Source: Ferruginibacter sp. (GTDB lineage: Bacteria; Bacteroidota; Bacteroidia; Chitinophagales; Chitinophagaceae). From it: DNA of 45,931 nt. This document shows, one piece after another, positions 17,002 through 26,392 of the stretch. The position numbers and the translations under genes were made by a program. The stretch spans positions 1 to 45,931 of the forward strand of contig JAURKC010000029.1 in the NCBI GenBank assembly GCA_030831945.1. The letters are read 5' to 3'. The notes beneath the pieces are model-generated. The model saw only the letters and a list, made by a program, of their open reading frames with translations, was not told where the DNA came from and did not search any database. Within the stretch, counting starts at the first letter, position 1. Every line of letters begins with the position of its first letter.

Positions 17002-18033
17002 CTAAGCGCCCAATATGAATTTTGATTCGTGTATTTTATTTTCATCATTGGTCTTAACAGAAAATACAAAACCCTTTTGAATGGCATAGGCGCCATATTC
17101 TCCATTTTTATTCATTGCTAAATATCCTACCTGCAATGTTTTGGCTCTCTCTGGATTAATCTTGATAATTCTTTCCACCGCTTTTTTGCAAGCTTTCTCG
17201 GGACTAAGACCTTGACGCATCAATTCTACAACCAAGTGTGTACCGCAAGTTCTAATGACTTCTTCCCCTACGCCACTGCTGGTAGCAGCACCTACTTCAT
17301 TATCTACATATAAACCTGCTCCAATGCCAGCAGAATCTCCTACACGTCCATGGAGCTTAAATGCCATCCCACTGGTAGTTACACCACCGGATAAATTTCC
17401 TTGGGAGTCTTTGGCCAATAATCCCATCGTATCATGGTTGGGGGTTCCATCTGTAAAAAAATTGGGAGCGAAAGGTCCATTGCCGCTGTTTCTTTCTATA
17501 TTAATTTGTGGTTTGTATTCGGTTTTCTTTAACCATTCTTTATAGGTGTTTTCAGCACTTTCTGAAAGTTTTGCCGGCTCTTTAGCGAACCCATTTTCAA
17601 TGGCAAATTGTTGTGCTCCGTTTCCGACTAATAAAACATGGGGTGTGTTTTCCATTACTTTTCTTGCCACTGAAATAGGATGTTTTATTTGTTCCATACC
17701 AGCTACTGCCCCGCAGTTGAAATGTTCGTCCATGATACAAGCATCTAAAGTAACTATCCCATCACGGTCTGGATTTCCTCCTAAACCTACACAACAGTTA
17801 ATGGTATCCTCTATTTGATTTGCACCTGCTTCTATTGCATCTAATGCCCTTCCTTTCTTAGATAATATTTTCCAAGCTGCTGCATTTACTGCCATACCTG
17901 AATCCCAAGTAGAAATTACAATCGGGGAATTAGCATAGGTTATTTGATTGGCTAAGGCTTTCTTAGACATCAATAAGGGTGTTGAAAGTGCGGATAGCTG
18001 TAGAAATTTTCTTCTATCAAGTTTATTGGCCAT
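17002..18033 (-). CDS. N4-(beta-N-acetylglucosaminyl)-L-asparaginase (glycosylasparaginase)
   Basis: This 343-residue Ntn hydrolase precursor of the type characterised in Elizabethkingia cleaves the GlcNAc-Asn bond of N-glycopeptides. The N-terminus carries a twin-arginine signal (DRRKFLQLSA at 6-15, then a hydrophobic stretch and an ALA cleavage site near 28), so export in folded form is likely. The autocleavage motif HDT puts the scissile bond at Asp201-Thr202, making Thr202 the N-terminal nucleophile of the beta chain. LHGRVGDSAGIGAGLY and GAATSSGVGEE form the rest of the active site. It is upstream of cutC. The 615-base region ahead of it holds no gene I can support. Confidence 0.92.
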   Translation of the reverse strand: MANKLDRRKFLQLSALSTPLLMSKKALANQITYANSPIVISTWDSGMAVNAAAWKILSKKGRALDAIEAGANQIEDTINCCVGLGGNPDRDGIVTLDACIMDEHFNCGAVAGMEQIKHPISVARKVMENTPHVLLVGNGAQQFAIENGFAKEPAKLSESAENTYKEWLKKTEYKPQINIERNSGNGPFAPNFFTDGTPNHDTMGLLAKDSQGNLSGGVTTSGMAFKLHGRVGDSAGIGAGLYVDNEVGAATSSGVGEEVIRTCGTHLVVELMRQGLSPEKACKKAVERIIKINPERAKTLQVGYLAMNKNGEYGAYAIQKGFVFSVKTNDENKIHESKFILGA

Positions 18034-18648
18034 TGCTTTGTATTTTTTATTAACTATTAGAATTGGTAATCCTTGTAAAAATATAAAATCAATTCCTCTC
18101 TAAATGATTTTAAAAAGTCTGTTTTATTTCTTTGAGAAGATATTTCAAAGTTACTATTAAAATCTACTGAAATTCCTTCGCTATTTAGCTATCAATCCTT
18201 TTGTTCAATTGCCAATGCTTAATCACCACCATCCAACAGTTTTACAATTTGATTCAACGCACACCATTATTTTGTTGTTATTTCAGAAAATGTACTAAAC
18301 CCGACAACTGATCCAAGTATATTGTTTAAGCTAATTTTAAGCTATTTGCTTTGTAGCTGTTTTATCGAATGTAGCAATAAGTTGGTACATTGCACTTGCG
18401 TTGGATAAGTATTGAATCTTTCTTTATATTGAAATTATTATCAATATATAACTACCTAATCATTAGACTGTAATTTATTGTCAGCTAATTAAGGGTAGGA
18501 GTTTTCAAAAATATTTCATTGGGGTCTTAGTATTTATCAAGCGGTGGTAGCAATTTTAGTAAAATAAATGGTTTAAATGAACTAGCCATTTTCCATCAAT
18601 GATTGGTTATTCCTTAAAAGAAAATAACTAATGAAAGATGATTTATAA
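18034..18648. other. 615-base intergenic region without recognisable gene
   Basis: The region separates two divergent genes and must hold promoters for both, but no perfect TAnnTTTG box is in a convincing position. There are stop codons in all frames and no tRNA or terminator. The only structure seen is a short inverted repeat, ATATTGA/TCAATAT (18426-18432 with 18441-18447). A small RNA or a decayed gene cannot be excluded. Confidence 0.5.
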
Positions 18649-20670
18649 ATGATTAAAAATAAAATGAGAAAAGAGAAGAAGGTAGGTGGAAAAAAGTCGG
18701 AATCAACTCATTCCCTTAAAGGTAAGCTTGATATTTCAAGAAGTGGAATGGGCTTTGTTATTGTAGAAGGGTTGGAAAAGGATATCGTAGTAAGACCCAA
18801 TGATTTTAATCATGCTTTTCATGGCGATTTAGTTAGCGTACAAGTTAGTAATGATAGTGGAAGAGGTAGGCGAACAGAAGGTAAAATTACTGATGTAGTT
18901 GAACGTCTTAGAACTACTTTTATTGGGAATATTGAAGTCAATAAAAATATCGCTTTTTTTGTTGCAGCATCTGAAAAGCCAATTCCTGATTTTTATGTTC
19001 CGATAGAAAAACTCAACGGGGCAGTGGATGGAGATAGGGTAGTAGTTAAATTAATGAAGTGGAATAAATCAGATAAAAAGCCTGAAGGTGCGGTGGTGAG
19101 TATCTTAAAATCGGAGGATATGAATGATATGGCCATGAAAGAGATTCTGATTGAATCAGGATTTCCGCTGGCATTTGATAATGCCGTGATGGAGGAGGCA
19201 ATGAAATTATCAGAAACGATTACTCGAGAAGAATTAAAGAAGAGAAAAGATTATAGAGATATTCTCACTTTTACGATTGACCCAGTAGATGCAAAAGATT
19301 TTGATGATGCTATCTCCATAAGAAATTTGGATAATGGTAATTATGAAATTGGCGTTCATATTGCTGATGTAAGTCATTTTGTAAAGCCTGATAGTATTTT
19401 GGATAAATCAGCTTATGAAAGGGCCACCAGTGTTTATCTACCCGATAGAGTAAATCCAATGCTGCCAGAAAGAATTAGCAATGAACTTTGCTCGCTAAGA
19501 CCCAATGAAGATAAATACACCTTTTCAGTTATTTTTCAAATAACCAATCGAGGTGAAATTAAACATAAATGGATTGGTAGAACGATTACTCATAGTAATC
19601 ATCGATTTACTTATGAAGATGTTCAGCAAATTATTGAAACGAAAGAAGGTCTTTATGATAAAGCAATTTTGTTGTTAGATCATTTAGCAAAACATTTTAG
19701 AAAGGAGCGATTTGATAATGGGGCGATTAATTTTTCTTCTCAAGAAGTACGTTTTACACTTGATGAGAATGCTAAGCCTATTGGGATTGTAATAAAAGAA
19801 AGTAAGGATGCCCATAAATTGGTGGAGGAGTTTATGTTATTAGCTAACAGAACGATCGCAGAATATATTTCAAGGATTAAAAGTAATGGCGAACCGATTC
19901 CTTTTCCGTATAGAATACATGCTACTCCAGATGAAGAAAAATTAAAACCTTTTGCAGCATTTGCAAAAAAATTCGGTTATACTTTTGATATTAATGATGA
20001 AGCGGCTGTAGCTAAATCATTCAATAATTTATTAAAGGAAGTCAATGGGAAACCAGAGCAGCATGTTTTAGAGCAATTGGGTATTCGGACCATGGCCAAG
20101 GCAATTTATACTGCTAAAAATATTGGACACTACGGTTTGGGATTTGAACATTATTGTCATTTCACTTCTCCTATTCGTCGTTATCCTGATGTATTGGTTC
20201 ACAGAGTATTGCAAAATTGTCTAGATAAAGATTTGAAGCTAGATAAGAAAATGGAAGAAAAGAGCAAGCACTGCAGTGATAAGGAACGTAAAGCAATGGA
20301 GGCAGAGCGCGCAGGTAATAAATACAAACAAGTTGAGTACATGAAGGACTACCTTGGTGAAGAATTTGATGGGATAATTAGTGGAGTGGCTAGTTTTGGT
20401 TTTTTTGTAGAAACGGTTTTGCATAAATGCGAAGGCATGGTAACGGTTCGTGATTTGAATGAATTCGATGATTTCAAACTAGATGAAGCTGATTATGCAT
20501 TGGTGGGTATGCGCACTGGTAAAAAATTTAGAATGGGAGATAAGGTGAAGATTAAAGTAGTGGCTGCTAATTTGGAAAAGAGACAATTAGATTATCATTG
20601 GGTGCAGGAAGAAGGGGCAGCGGCACTAGATATTACTAAATCAAAAATTAAAATAAAAAGGAAAAAATAA
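18649..20670 (+). CDS. rnr: Ribonuclease R
   Basis: This 673-residue 3'-5' exoribonuclease of the RNB family degrades structured RNA and helps tmRNA-linked decay. In order it has a short lysine-rich N-terminus, a cold-shock domain (about 22-75, GMGFVIVEGLEKDIVVRP), a second OB region to about 165, the RNB catalytic domain (about 195-530) with metal-binding DPVDAKDFDDAIS near 212 and HYCHFTSPIRRYPD near 505, and a C-terminal S1 domain (about 570-655, GEEFDGIISGVASFGFFV). It lacks the N-terminal helix-turn-helix and long tail of the E. coli enzyme (813), as is usual in Bacteroidota. The ATG at 18664 is an alternative start five codons in. The tail ends in KSKIKIKRKK. Confidence 0.95.
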   Translation: MIKNKMRKEKKVGGKKSESTHSLKGKLDISRSGMGFVIVEGLEKDIVVRPNDFNHAFHGDLVSVQVSNDSGRGRRTEGKITDVVERLRTTFIGNIEVNKNIAFFVAASEKPIPDFYVPIEKLNGAVDGDRVVVKLMKWNKSDKKPEGAVVSILKSEDMNDMAMKEILIESGFPLAFDNAVMEEAMKLSETITREELKKRKDYRDILTFTIDPVDAKDFDDAISIRNLDNGNYEIGVHIADVSHFVKPDSILDKSAYERATSVYLPDRVNPMLPERISNELCSLRPNEDKYTFSVIFQITNRGEIKHKWIGRTITHSNHRFTYEDVQQIIETKEGLYDKAILLLDHLAKHFRKERFDNGAINFSSQEVRFTLDENAKPIGIVIKESKDAHKLVEEFMLLANRTIAEYISRIKSNGEPIPFPYRIHATPDEEKLKPFAAFAKKFGYTFDINDEAAVAKSFNNLLKEVNGKPEQHVLEQLGIRTMAKAIYTAKNIGHYGLGFEHYCHFTSPIRRYPDVLVHRVLQNCLDKDLKLDKKMEEKSKHCSDKERKAMEAERAGNKYKQVEYMKDYLGEEFDGIISGVASFGFFVETVLHKCEGMVTVRDLNEFDDFKLDEADYALVGMRTGKKFRMGDKVKIKVVAANLEKRQLDYHWVQEEGAAALDITKSKIKIKRKK

Positions 20671-20733
20671 TTGTTTAACGCAGGTTGTTGTTTGTAAAAT
20701 ACACTGCAATTTTGCATTTTAGCTATTTACTTT

Positions 20734-21708
20734 ATGCACTCTTTTTTAGAATTATCGAAAATTTTCGAACAAAAATTTAATCAGCGTCATTTTCCAACTC
20801 ATACTGAAACTTTGTATGAGCCTGCTCAGTATATCTTGCAACTCGGGGGAAAAAGAGTTCGACCAGTTTGCGTATTAATGGGCAATGAACTGTTCGATGA
20901 AATAAATCCTGATTCTTACGAAGTAGCTACCGCGATTGAATTGTTTCATAATTTCAGTTTGATTCACGATGATATAATGGATAAAGCCCCCTTGCGTCGT
21001 GGAATGGAAACGGTACATACCAAGTATGGAGAATCAACCGCTTTACTAGCCGGCGATGTTATGCTGGTGCAAGCTTACGAATACCTTAATAAAATAAAGA
21101 GAGACTATTCACAAAAAATATTTGAAGTTTTTAATGATACCGCGAAAGCAGTTTGTGAAGGCCAGCAATTGGATATGGATTTTGAAAAAAGAACAGTAGT
21201 GAGTTTGGATGAGTATGTAAATATGATCACCTTGAAAACATCTGTTTTGTTAGCTGCAAGTTTACAGCTGGGTGCCATTTTAGGAGGAGCTGGACAAGGT
21301 AATCAGCAACACTTATATGAGTTTGGTAAAAATTTAGGAATTGCTTTTCAAGTACAGGATGATTTTTTAGATGCATTTGGTGATCCTGATAAATTTGGTA
21401 AACAAGTAGGTGGAGATATTCTTGCCAATAAGAAAACCTTCTTAATGATTCATGCAATGGAAGTAGCCTCTGCTTCTCAAAAAGAAGAGTTGGCGAATTT
21501 AATGGAGATTACTACGATTAATCCCACCGAGAAAATAAATAAAGTATTATCAATTTTTAGAGATTGTAAGGTAGATGAGTGGGCGGTAGAGTTAAAAGAA
21601 AAATATGTTCAGATAGCCCTTCAACATTTGGATGAAACTGCGGTGTTGTTAGCTCGTAAAAAACCTTTGATGGAACTTACAGAATATCTGATTCAAAGAG
21701 AAAGCTAG
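20734..21708 (+). CDS. Trans-polyprenyl diphosphate synthase
   Basis: This 324-residue all-alpha isoprenyl synthase condenses allylic diphosphates with IPP. The first aspartate-rich motif DDIMD is at 79-83 and the second DDFLD at 209-213. GGKRVRP at 38-44 binds IPP, and LLAGDVM at 104-110 is also conserved. Phe74, five residues before the first motif, is the sort of bulky residue that limits chain length in short-chain synthases. A C15-C20 product is therefore possible, but a longer quinone side chain cannot be excluded. It starts 63 bases after rnr in the same direction and may share its transcript. Confidence is high for the family and low for the product. Confidence 0.9.
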   Translation: MHSFLELSKIFEQKFNQRHFPTHTETLYEPAQYILQLGGKRVRPVCVLMGNELFDEINPDSYEVATAIELFHNFSLIHDDIMDKAPLRRGMETVHTKYGESTALLAGDVMLVQAYEYLNKIKRDYSQKIFEVFNDTAKAVCEGQQLDMDFEKRTVVSLDEYVNMITLKTSVLLAASLQLGAILGGAGQGNQQHLYEFGKNLGIAFQVQDDFLDAFGDPDKFGKQVGGDILANKKTFLMIHAMEVASASQKEELANLMEITTINPTEKINKVLSIFRDCKVDEWAVELKEKYVQIALQHLDETAVLLARKKPLMELTEYLIQRES

Positions 21709-21854
21709 GATTAGGCGGATTGAAAAGTTTATTCTTTAAATCCCTGATTCTTTTAAAATAAGTTATCAGATCATTTTTTTTCATTAGCGCGGGTGTTTTT
21801 TGAATATAGCAACTTAAAAAATATTAATTTCCTTTTTTAAAATCTAGTGTCCTT

Positions 21855-23597
21855 ATGTCGAAATCTTTATTCAGAACCAAAAAGATTGAAAGCATTATAG
21901 CCGAAGGGAGTGATGATTCGCATGGTGGTGGAGGGTTGAAGCGAGTGCTTACTATGAAGGACCTTACTTTTTTTGGCATTGCTGCCATCTTAGGTGCGGG
22001 AAGTTTTAGTAGCCTTGGTGGAGCTGTTTTTCATGGAGGTCCTGGAGTAGTTATCTTATTTATCATTACGGCTATCGCCTGCGCCTTTACAGCTTTCTGT
22101 TATTCTGAATTTGCAAGTCGTATACCCGTTGCCGGAAGTGCTTACACCTATGCTTACGCTTCTTTTGGTGAATTATTTGCCTGGATTATTGGTTGGGCTT
22201 TGATAATGGAATATTCTATTGGTAATATCTATGTGGCCTATAGTTGGAGTGATTATTTTACTTCTTTTCTTCAAAAAATAAATATTCATATTCCTCAGTA
22301 TCTCTGTACTAGTTATATGGAAGTTAAAGATGCATTGGCCTCAGGAAGTGCTAATAGTGATTTGCATGATGCCTGGGATAAAGCTCCGATAATTGGGGGA
22401 TTAAGAATAATTTTCGATTTACCTGCATTAGTCATTAATGTGCTCATTACCTTTTTAGTTTATAGAGGTATAAAGGAAAGCCGCAATTTTAGTAATCTAA
22501 TGGTGATACTAAAAATGATTGTGGTGGCATTAGTAATTCTAGTGGGTGGTTATCTCGTTTTTTCAAAAGGCTTGACTTTTAATTGGATGCCAGCAAATGC
22601 TGATGGCGTCAAGTCATTTATGCCTAATGGTTTTAGTGGAGTGATGGCTGCAGTCAGTGGCGTATTTTTTGCCTATATCGGATTTGATGCGGTAAGCGTA
22701 TTGGCCGAAGAGAGTAAAAATCCACAACGAGATCTTCCTAGAGGGATGATTTACTCATTGGTTATTTGTACCATCGTTTATATTTTGCTGAGCCTAGTTT
22801 TATCAGGTGCTGTAAATTATCAGAAATTTGATGGGGTAGGCGACCCACTAGCTTTTATTTTTGAAAAGCAAAATCTAAATGTAGCCTGGATGCAATTTTT
22901 TGTTGCCATAGCTGCAGTAGTGGCCATGACGAGCGTGATGTTAGTTTTTCAAATGGGACAACCAAGAATCTGGATGAGTATGAGCCGAGATGGTTTGCTG
23001 CCTCCCGTTTTTCAAAAAATTCATTCAAAATTTAAGACACCATCTTTTGCTACTATCATTACTGGTTTGGTAGTTGGTCTTCCTATTTTATTCACGGATA
23101 AAACATTTGTACTTGATTTTACCAGTATTGCTACTTTATTTGCATTTGTGCTAGTTTGTGGTGGTGTGTTATTGATTCCAAGAAAAGAAAGACAACCTAA
23201 TAAATTTCATCTACCCTACATTAATGGTCAGTTTATTTTTCCGTTAATAGTAGTTGGAGCAATGATTTTAGCGAAGATTTTGTATGGTAGTTATTTTTCC
23301 GAAATGATGAATTTTGATTTTAGCCAAAACCCTGTTTATACTGGTGGAAAAAGTAGTTTTATGGATCTAGCTACACCTAATATATCCCTCATTATTTTTT
23401 GGTTAACGGCTATAGCACTGTCAATTTTATCATTTATTAAAAAGTACTCTTTAATTCCATTAATGGGATTAATTACTTGTTTGTATTTACTTACGGGGAT
23501 GACCAAGAGTAACTGGGCATGGTTTTTAGCTTGGCTGGCAATAGGATTAGTGATTTACCTCTTATACGGTTATAAAAAAAGTAAGTTAGCATTTTAA
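21855..23597 (+). CDS. APC-superfamily amino acid permease
   Basis: This 580-residue secondary transporter of the cationic-amino-acid/YfnA type has about 12-14 membrane segments. TM1 carries the substrate-binding unwound motif GAGSF near residue 43, in LTFFGIAAILGAGSFSSLGG. Conserved FCYSEFASRIPVAGSAYTYA lies in TM3, and FFAYIGFDAVSVLAEESKNP in TM6 and the following loop. QPRIWMSMSRDGLLP is the cytoplasmic loop typical of the family. A loop of about 40 residues after TM4 (near 155-195) and one near 470-490 are longer than usual. The substrate is unknown. It is probably monocistronic, with a hairpin overlapping its stop codon. Confidence 0.9.
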   Translation: MSKSLFRTKKIESIIAEGSDDSHGGGGLKRVLTMKDLTFFGIAAILGAGSFSSLGGAVFHGGPGVVILFIITAIACAFTAFCYSEFASRIPVAGSAYTYAYASFGELFAWIIGWALIMEYSIGNIYVAYSWSDYFTSFLQKINIHIPQYLCTSYMEVKDALASGSANSDLHDAWDKAPIIGGLRIIFDLPALVINVLITFLVYRGIKESRNFSNLMVILKMIVVALVILVGGYLVFSKGLTFNWMPANADGVKSFMPNGFSGVMAAVSGVFFAYIGFDAVSVLAEESKNPQRDLPRGMIYSLVICTIVYILLSLVLSGAVNYQKFDGVGDPLAFIFEKQNLNVAWMQFFVAIAAVVAMTSVMLVFQMGQPRIWMSMSRDGLLPPVFQKIHSKFKTPSFATIITGLVVGLPILFTDKTFVLDFTSIATLFAFVLVCGGVLLIPRKERQPNKFHLPYINGQFIFPLIVVGAMILAKILYGSYFSEMMNFDFSQNPVYTGGKSSFMDLATPNISLIIFWLTAIALSILSFIKKYSLIPLMGLITCLYLLTGMTKSNWAWFLAWLAIGLVIYLLYGYKKSKLAF

Positions 23598-23633
23598 TCA
23601 TTTCAAACACTAATCAGGTTTTCAAATGATTAA
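23594..23633 (+). terminator. Possible terminator of the amino acid permease gene
   Basis: TTAATCATTT (23594-23603) pairs with AAATGATTAA (23624-23633). An inner AAAC/GTTT pairing extends it past a C-C mismatch. It overlaps the permease stop codon. The following tract (AATTGTTT) is poor in T, so termination is uncertain. Confidence 0.45.
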
Positions 23634-23719
23634 AATTGTTTAGGTTGCCATCCTCGTTTACACCACAAACTAATTTAACTTTATAGGGTTAACTTTTAAA
23701 AAGAAAAATTTCGCTGATC

Positions 23720-24733
23720 ATGAAGTACCAGGAGGGAGATAAAATAATCGTTTTACTGACCAATGAAGAAGGAAAGGTAATAGAGATTATGAATGATAAA
23801 ATGGTGATGATAGAAGTGAAAGGTGTTCGTTTTCCTGCTTATATGGACCAGATTGATTTTCCCTATTTTAAAATGTTTTCTGAAAAGAGAATTGTAGAGA
23901 AGAAAAAGATTTTTATTGATAATGTTAAACAGGAGAAGGGAAACTTAAAAATAAAGGTAGATAATGGTGTATTTCTTGCCTTAATGCCTGTTTTTGATAA
24001 AGACGTTTTTGATGATGATGTGGTGGAGAAATTTAAGATTTACTTGATCAATCAAACTGATACTGCTTTTAACTTTATCTATCGCTTGTTTTTTAGTGGC
24101 GAAAATAGTTTCGAATTAAAAAATAATATACATCCTCACAGCGATTTTTATTTACACGACGTAAATTTTGAAGACCTAAGTGATAATCCACGTTTTGATG
24201 TAGAATTCTGTTTGACTATTCCTGATAAAAAGAAAGCTCCCTATTACGAAACCTCTTTAAAATTAAAGGCAAAGCAAATTTTTAAACGCATTGAAGAAAT
24301 TCAATTAAAAAATGAGCCGATGTTTTCCTATCCATTATTTCAAAGCTATCCTGATAAGGTAGATGAGGAAAGGGTAGATCTGAGTAGCCTAGGAAATGCT
24401 GGATTTAGAATTTATGAACTGAGTAAAGTCAAGGAAAATTTACCTCCAGCAAGATCTGTTGTAGATCTTCATATCGAAAAATTGATAGACAATTGGAAAC
24501 ATCTAAGTAATTTCGAAATACTTACAATACAATTAAAAGAGTTTGAAAAGTTTTTTGACTTAGCTGTCGCGCATCAACAATTAGAATTTACTGTTATTCA
24601 TGGGGTGGGTGTAGGAAAGTTAAGGGATGAGATTCATGATATATTGAGGTTGAAAAAAGAAGTGAAATCTTTTGTAAATCAATACCATAATTTATACGGG
24701 TACGGTGCTACTGAAATTTATTTTTCTTATTAG
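23720..24733 (+). CDS. DUF2027 and Smr domain protein
   Basis: This 337-residue cytoplasmic protein is found mainly in Bacteroidota. An N-terminal SH3-like DUF2027 module (about 1-60, EGDKIIVLLTNEEGKVIEI) is followed by a middle beta-sandwich region (about 60-240). A C-terminal Smr domain (about 258-337) has DLHIEKL and the loop HGVGVGKLRDEI, matching the HGxGxGxLR signature of MutS2-type nucleases. Smr domains cut DNA or RNA; newer work on MutS2/SmrB ties them to collided ribosomes. Which applies here is unknown. It stands alone, starting 122 bases after the permease. Confidence 0.85.
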   Translation: MKYQEGDKIIVLLTNEEGKVIEIMNDKMVMIEVKGVRFPAYMDQIDFPYFKMFSEKRIVEKKKIFIDNVKQEKGNLKIKVDNGVFLALMPVFDKDVFDDDVVEKFKIYLINQTDTAFNFIYRLFFSGENSFELKNNIHPHSDFYLHDVNFEDLSDNPRFDVEFCLTIPDKKKAPYYETSLKLKAKQIFKRIEEIQLKNEPMFSYPLFQSYPDKVDEERVDLSSLGNAGFRIYELSKVKENLPPARSVVDLHIEKLIDNWKHLSNFEILTIQLKEFEKFFDLAVAHQQLEFTVIHGVGVGKLRDEIHDILRLKKEVKSFVNQYHNLYGYGATEIYFSY

Positions 24734-24867
24734 AATTTCAAGAGTAACCTTTAATTACTTTTTAATGGATGATATTTAAAATTTCTAGCACTTTTTATTC
24801 AAGGGCGTTTAAACAACTAGTATGTAAAATTGCATACTCCGACTTTTTTGGGCCAGCAAAGAAAAGC

Positions 24868-25161
24868 CTAACTACTTTGACTGGGATATAATTTTTTACT
24901 TGCATAAAATGTTCCAAAAGGAATGAATGCAGCTATAAATGAAAGAACAATTTTTTTAATTGCCCATTTTTGTAGGATGGATACTTGAATTAATAGCAGT
25001 ACATACAATATAAATAAAACGCCATGCATCATTCCAATGATATAGTTAGGAGTGTGGTATTTCAATAAGTACTTAATAGGCATTGTAATAGCAAATAATA
25101 GAAATGAACAACCTTCTAAAAATGCAATGAGCCTGAAACGGGACAAGGAATTTGAATTCAT
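24868..25161 (-). CDS. DUF3817 small membrane protein
   Basis: This 97-residue protein has three predicted membrane helices, beginning RFRLIAFLEGCSFLLFAITMP-like (split as RLIAFLEGCSFLLF and MPIKYL). The EG(C/F)S...PLKY and HG.LF pattern is the DUF3817/YdzA signature. Function is unknown. It starts 20 bases after rluD ends on the same strand, so the two are probably co-transcribed, and it has no promoter box of its own. Confidence 0.82.
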   Translation of the reverse strand: MNSNSLSRFRLIAFLEGCSFLLFAITMPIKYLLKYHTPNYIIGMMHGVLFILYVLLLIQVSILQKWAIKKIVLSFIAAFIPFGTFYASKKLYPSQSS

Positions 25162-25181
25162 AAACTTTTTTTTATATTTAA

Positions 25182-26240
25182 TTATTCTACGTCGTTTTTA
25201 TTAGCACTATATTTCCTCCATTTATCAATCACCGCTAACATATCTTCAGGTATATTACTTTCAAATAGAATAGGCTGTTTGGTAGTTGGGTGAATAAAAC
25301 CTAATTCTTTAGCATGTAAAGCTTGACGGTTGCAAATTGAAAAGCAGTTATCTACAAATTGTTTGTACTTCGTAAATACGGTTCCTTTTACAATTTTATC
25401 TCCTCCATAAAAATCATCATTGAATAAAGGGTGTCCAATGAACTGCATATGAACCCTTATCTGATGCGTACGACCAGTTTCGAGTCTACATTCTACTAGT
25501 GTTACATAATTGAATCTTTCTAGTACTTTATAATGAGTGATTGCTTCTTTCCCATATTCTCCATCGGGATAGGTTGTAAATAACTTCCTAAATCGTTGAT
25601 GCCTTCCTACATGTCCTGTAATTGTTCCTTCATTTTCTTGAAAGTCACCCCATACTAAAGCAATATATCTACGGTGGACAGTATGATTAAAAAATTGTTT
25701 AGCAAGGTCGGTCATTGATTTAGGATTTTTTGCCAATACCAATAGTCCCGTTGTATTTTTATCTATTCTATGCACCATGCCAAAACGGGCTAATCCACTT
25801 TCTTCTAAATCTGGATTTTGTTTTTTTAGATACCATGCTACACCATTAATTAAAGTACCACTGTGATTGCCGCTGCCTGGATGAACGACTAGTCCTGCTG
25901 GTTTATTGATTAATAAAACATCTTCATCTTCATAAGCTATATTAAGCGGTATGTCTTCAGGAACTATATCATTAGATTCAGGATGACGATTACTAAAGAC
26001 CACAATTTTATCAAATGGCCTTACCTTATAATTCGTTTTTACGGGCTTATCGTTTACCAATACTAATTCATCATCAATTCCTTGTTGAATTTTATTACGA
26101 GTAGCTCCTTCAATACGACTCATTAAAAATTTATCAATACGCAGCGGCTCTTGTCCTTTTGGAATTTCGATTATTAATCGCTCATAGAGTTCCTCTGTAT
26201 CTTGTAATTCTTCCTCTACTAGTATAATTTCTTTATCCAT
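25182..26240 (-). CDS. rluD: 23S rRNA pseudouridine synthase, RluD type
   Basis: This 352-residue RluA-family enzyme isomerises uridines in 23S rRNA (1911/1915/1917 for E. coli RluD; the target sites here are inferred). An S4 RNA-binding domain is at about 32-95 (RIDKFLMSRI). The catalytic motif HRIDKNTTGLL has its nucleophile Asp160, preceded by NKPAGLVVHPG at 112-122 and followed by the RTHQIRVHM motif near 262. The N-terminus has an acidic extension of about 25 residues. It is upstream of the DUF3817 gene and divergent from lipB. Confidence 0.93.
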   Translation of the reverse strand: MDKEIILVEEELQDTEELYERLIIEIPKGQEPLRIDKFLMSRIEGATRNKIQQGIDDELVLVNDKPVKTNYKVRPFDKIVVFSNRHPESNDIVPEDIPLNIAYEDEDVLLINKPAGLVVHPGSGNHSGTLINGVAWYLKKQNPDLEESGLARFGMVHRIDKNTTGLLVLAKNPKSMTDLAKQFFNHTVHRRYIALVWGDFQENEGTITGHVGRHQRFRKLFTTYPDGEYGKEAITHYKVLERFNYVTLVECRLETGRTHQIRVHMQFIGHPLFNDDFYGGDKIVKGTVFTKYKQFVDNCFSICNRQALHAKELGFIHPTTKQPILFESNIPEDMLAVIDKWRKYSANKNDVE

Positions 26241-26366
26241 TATTTTAATTTAATATCCTATTATTTATGCATTCAACTATTCAGAGAGATCATATATTGC
26301 TATTTTTTCTGAAATACCCCTAATTTAAAGGGCTTCTTAAACAGAAATGTCTGCCCTCTTTTCATT

Positions 26367-26374
26367 TATCTTTG
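26367..26374 (+). promoter_or_regulatory. -7 promoter box of lipB
   Basis: TATCTTTG matches TAnnTTTG perfectly. It overlaps an in-frame TTG at 26372, so that codon cannot be on the transcript as a start. The first usable start is the TTG at 26393. Confidence 0.65.
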
Positions 26375-26392
26375 CAAATTAAATCAATTACA

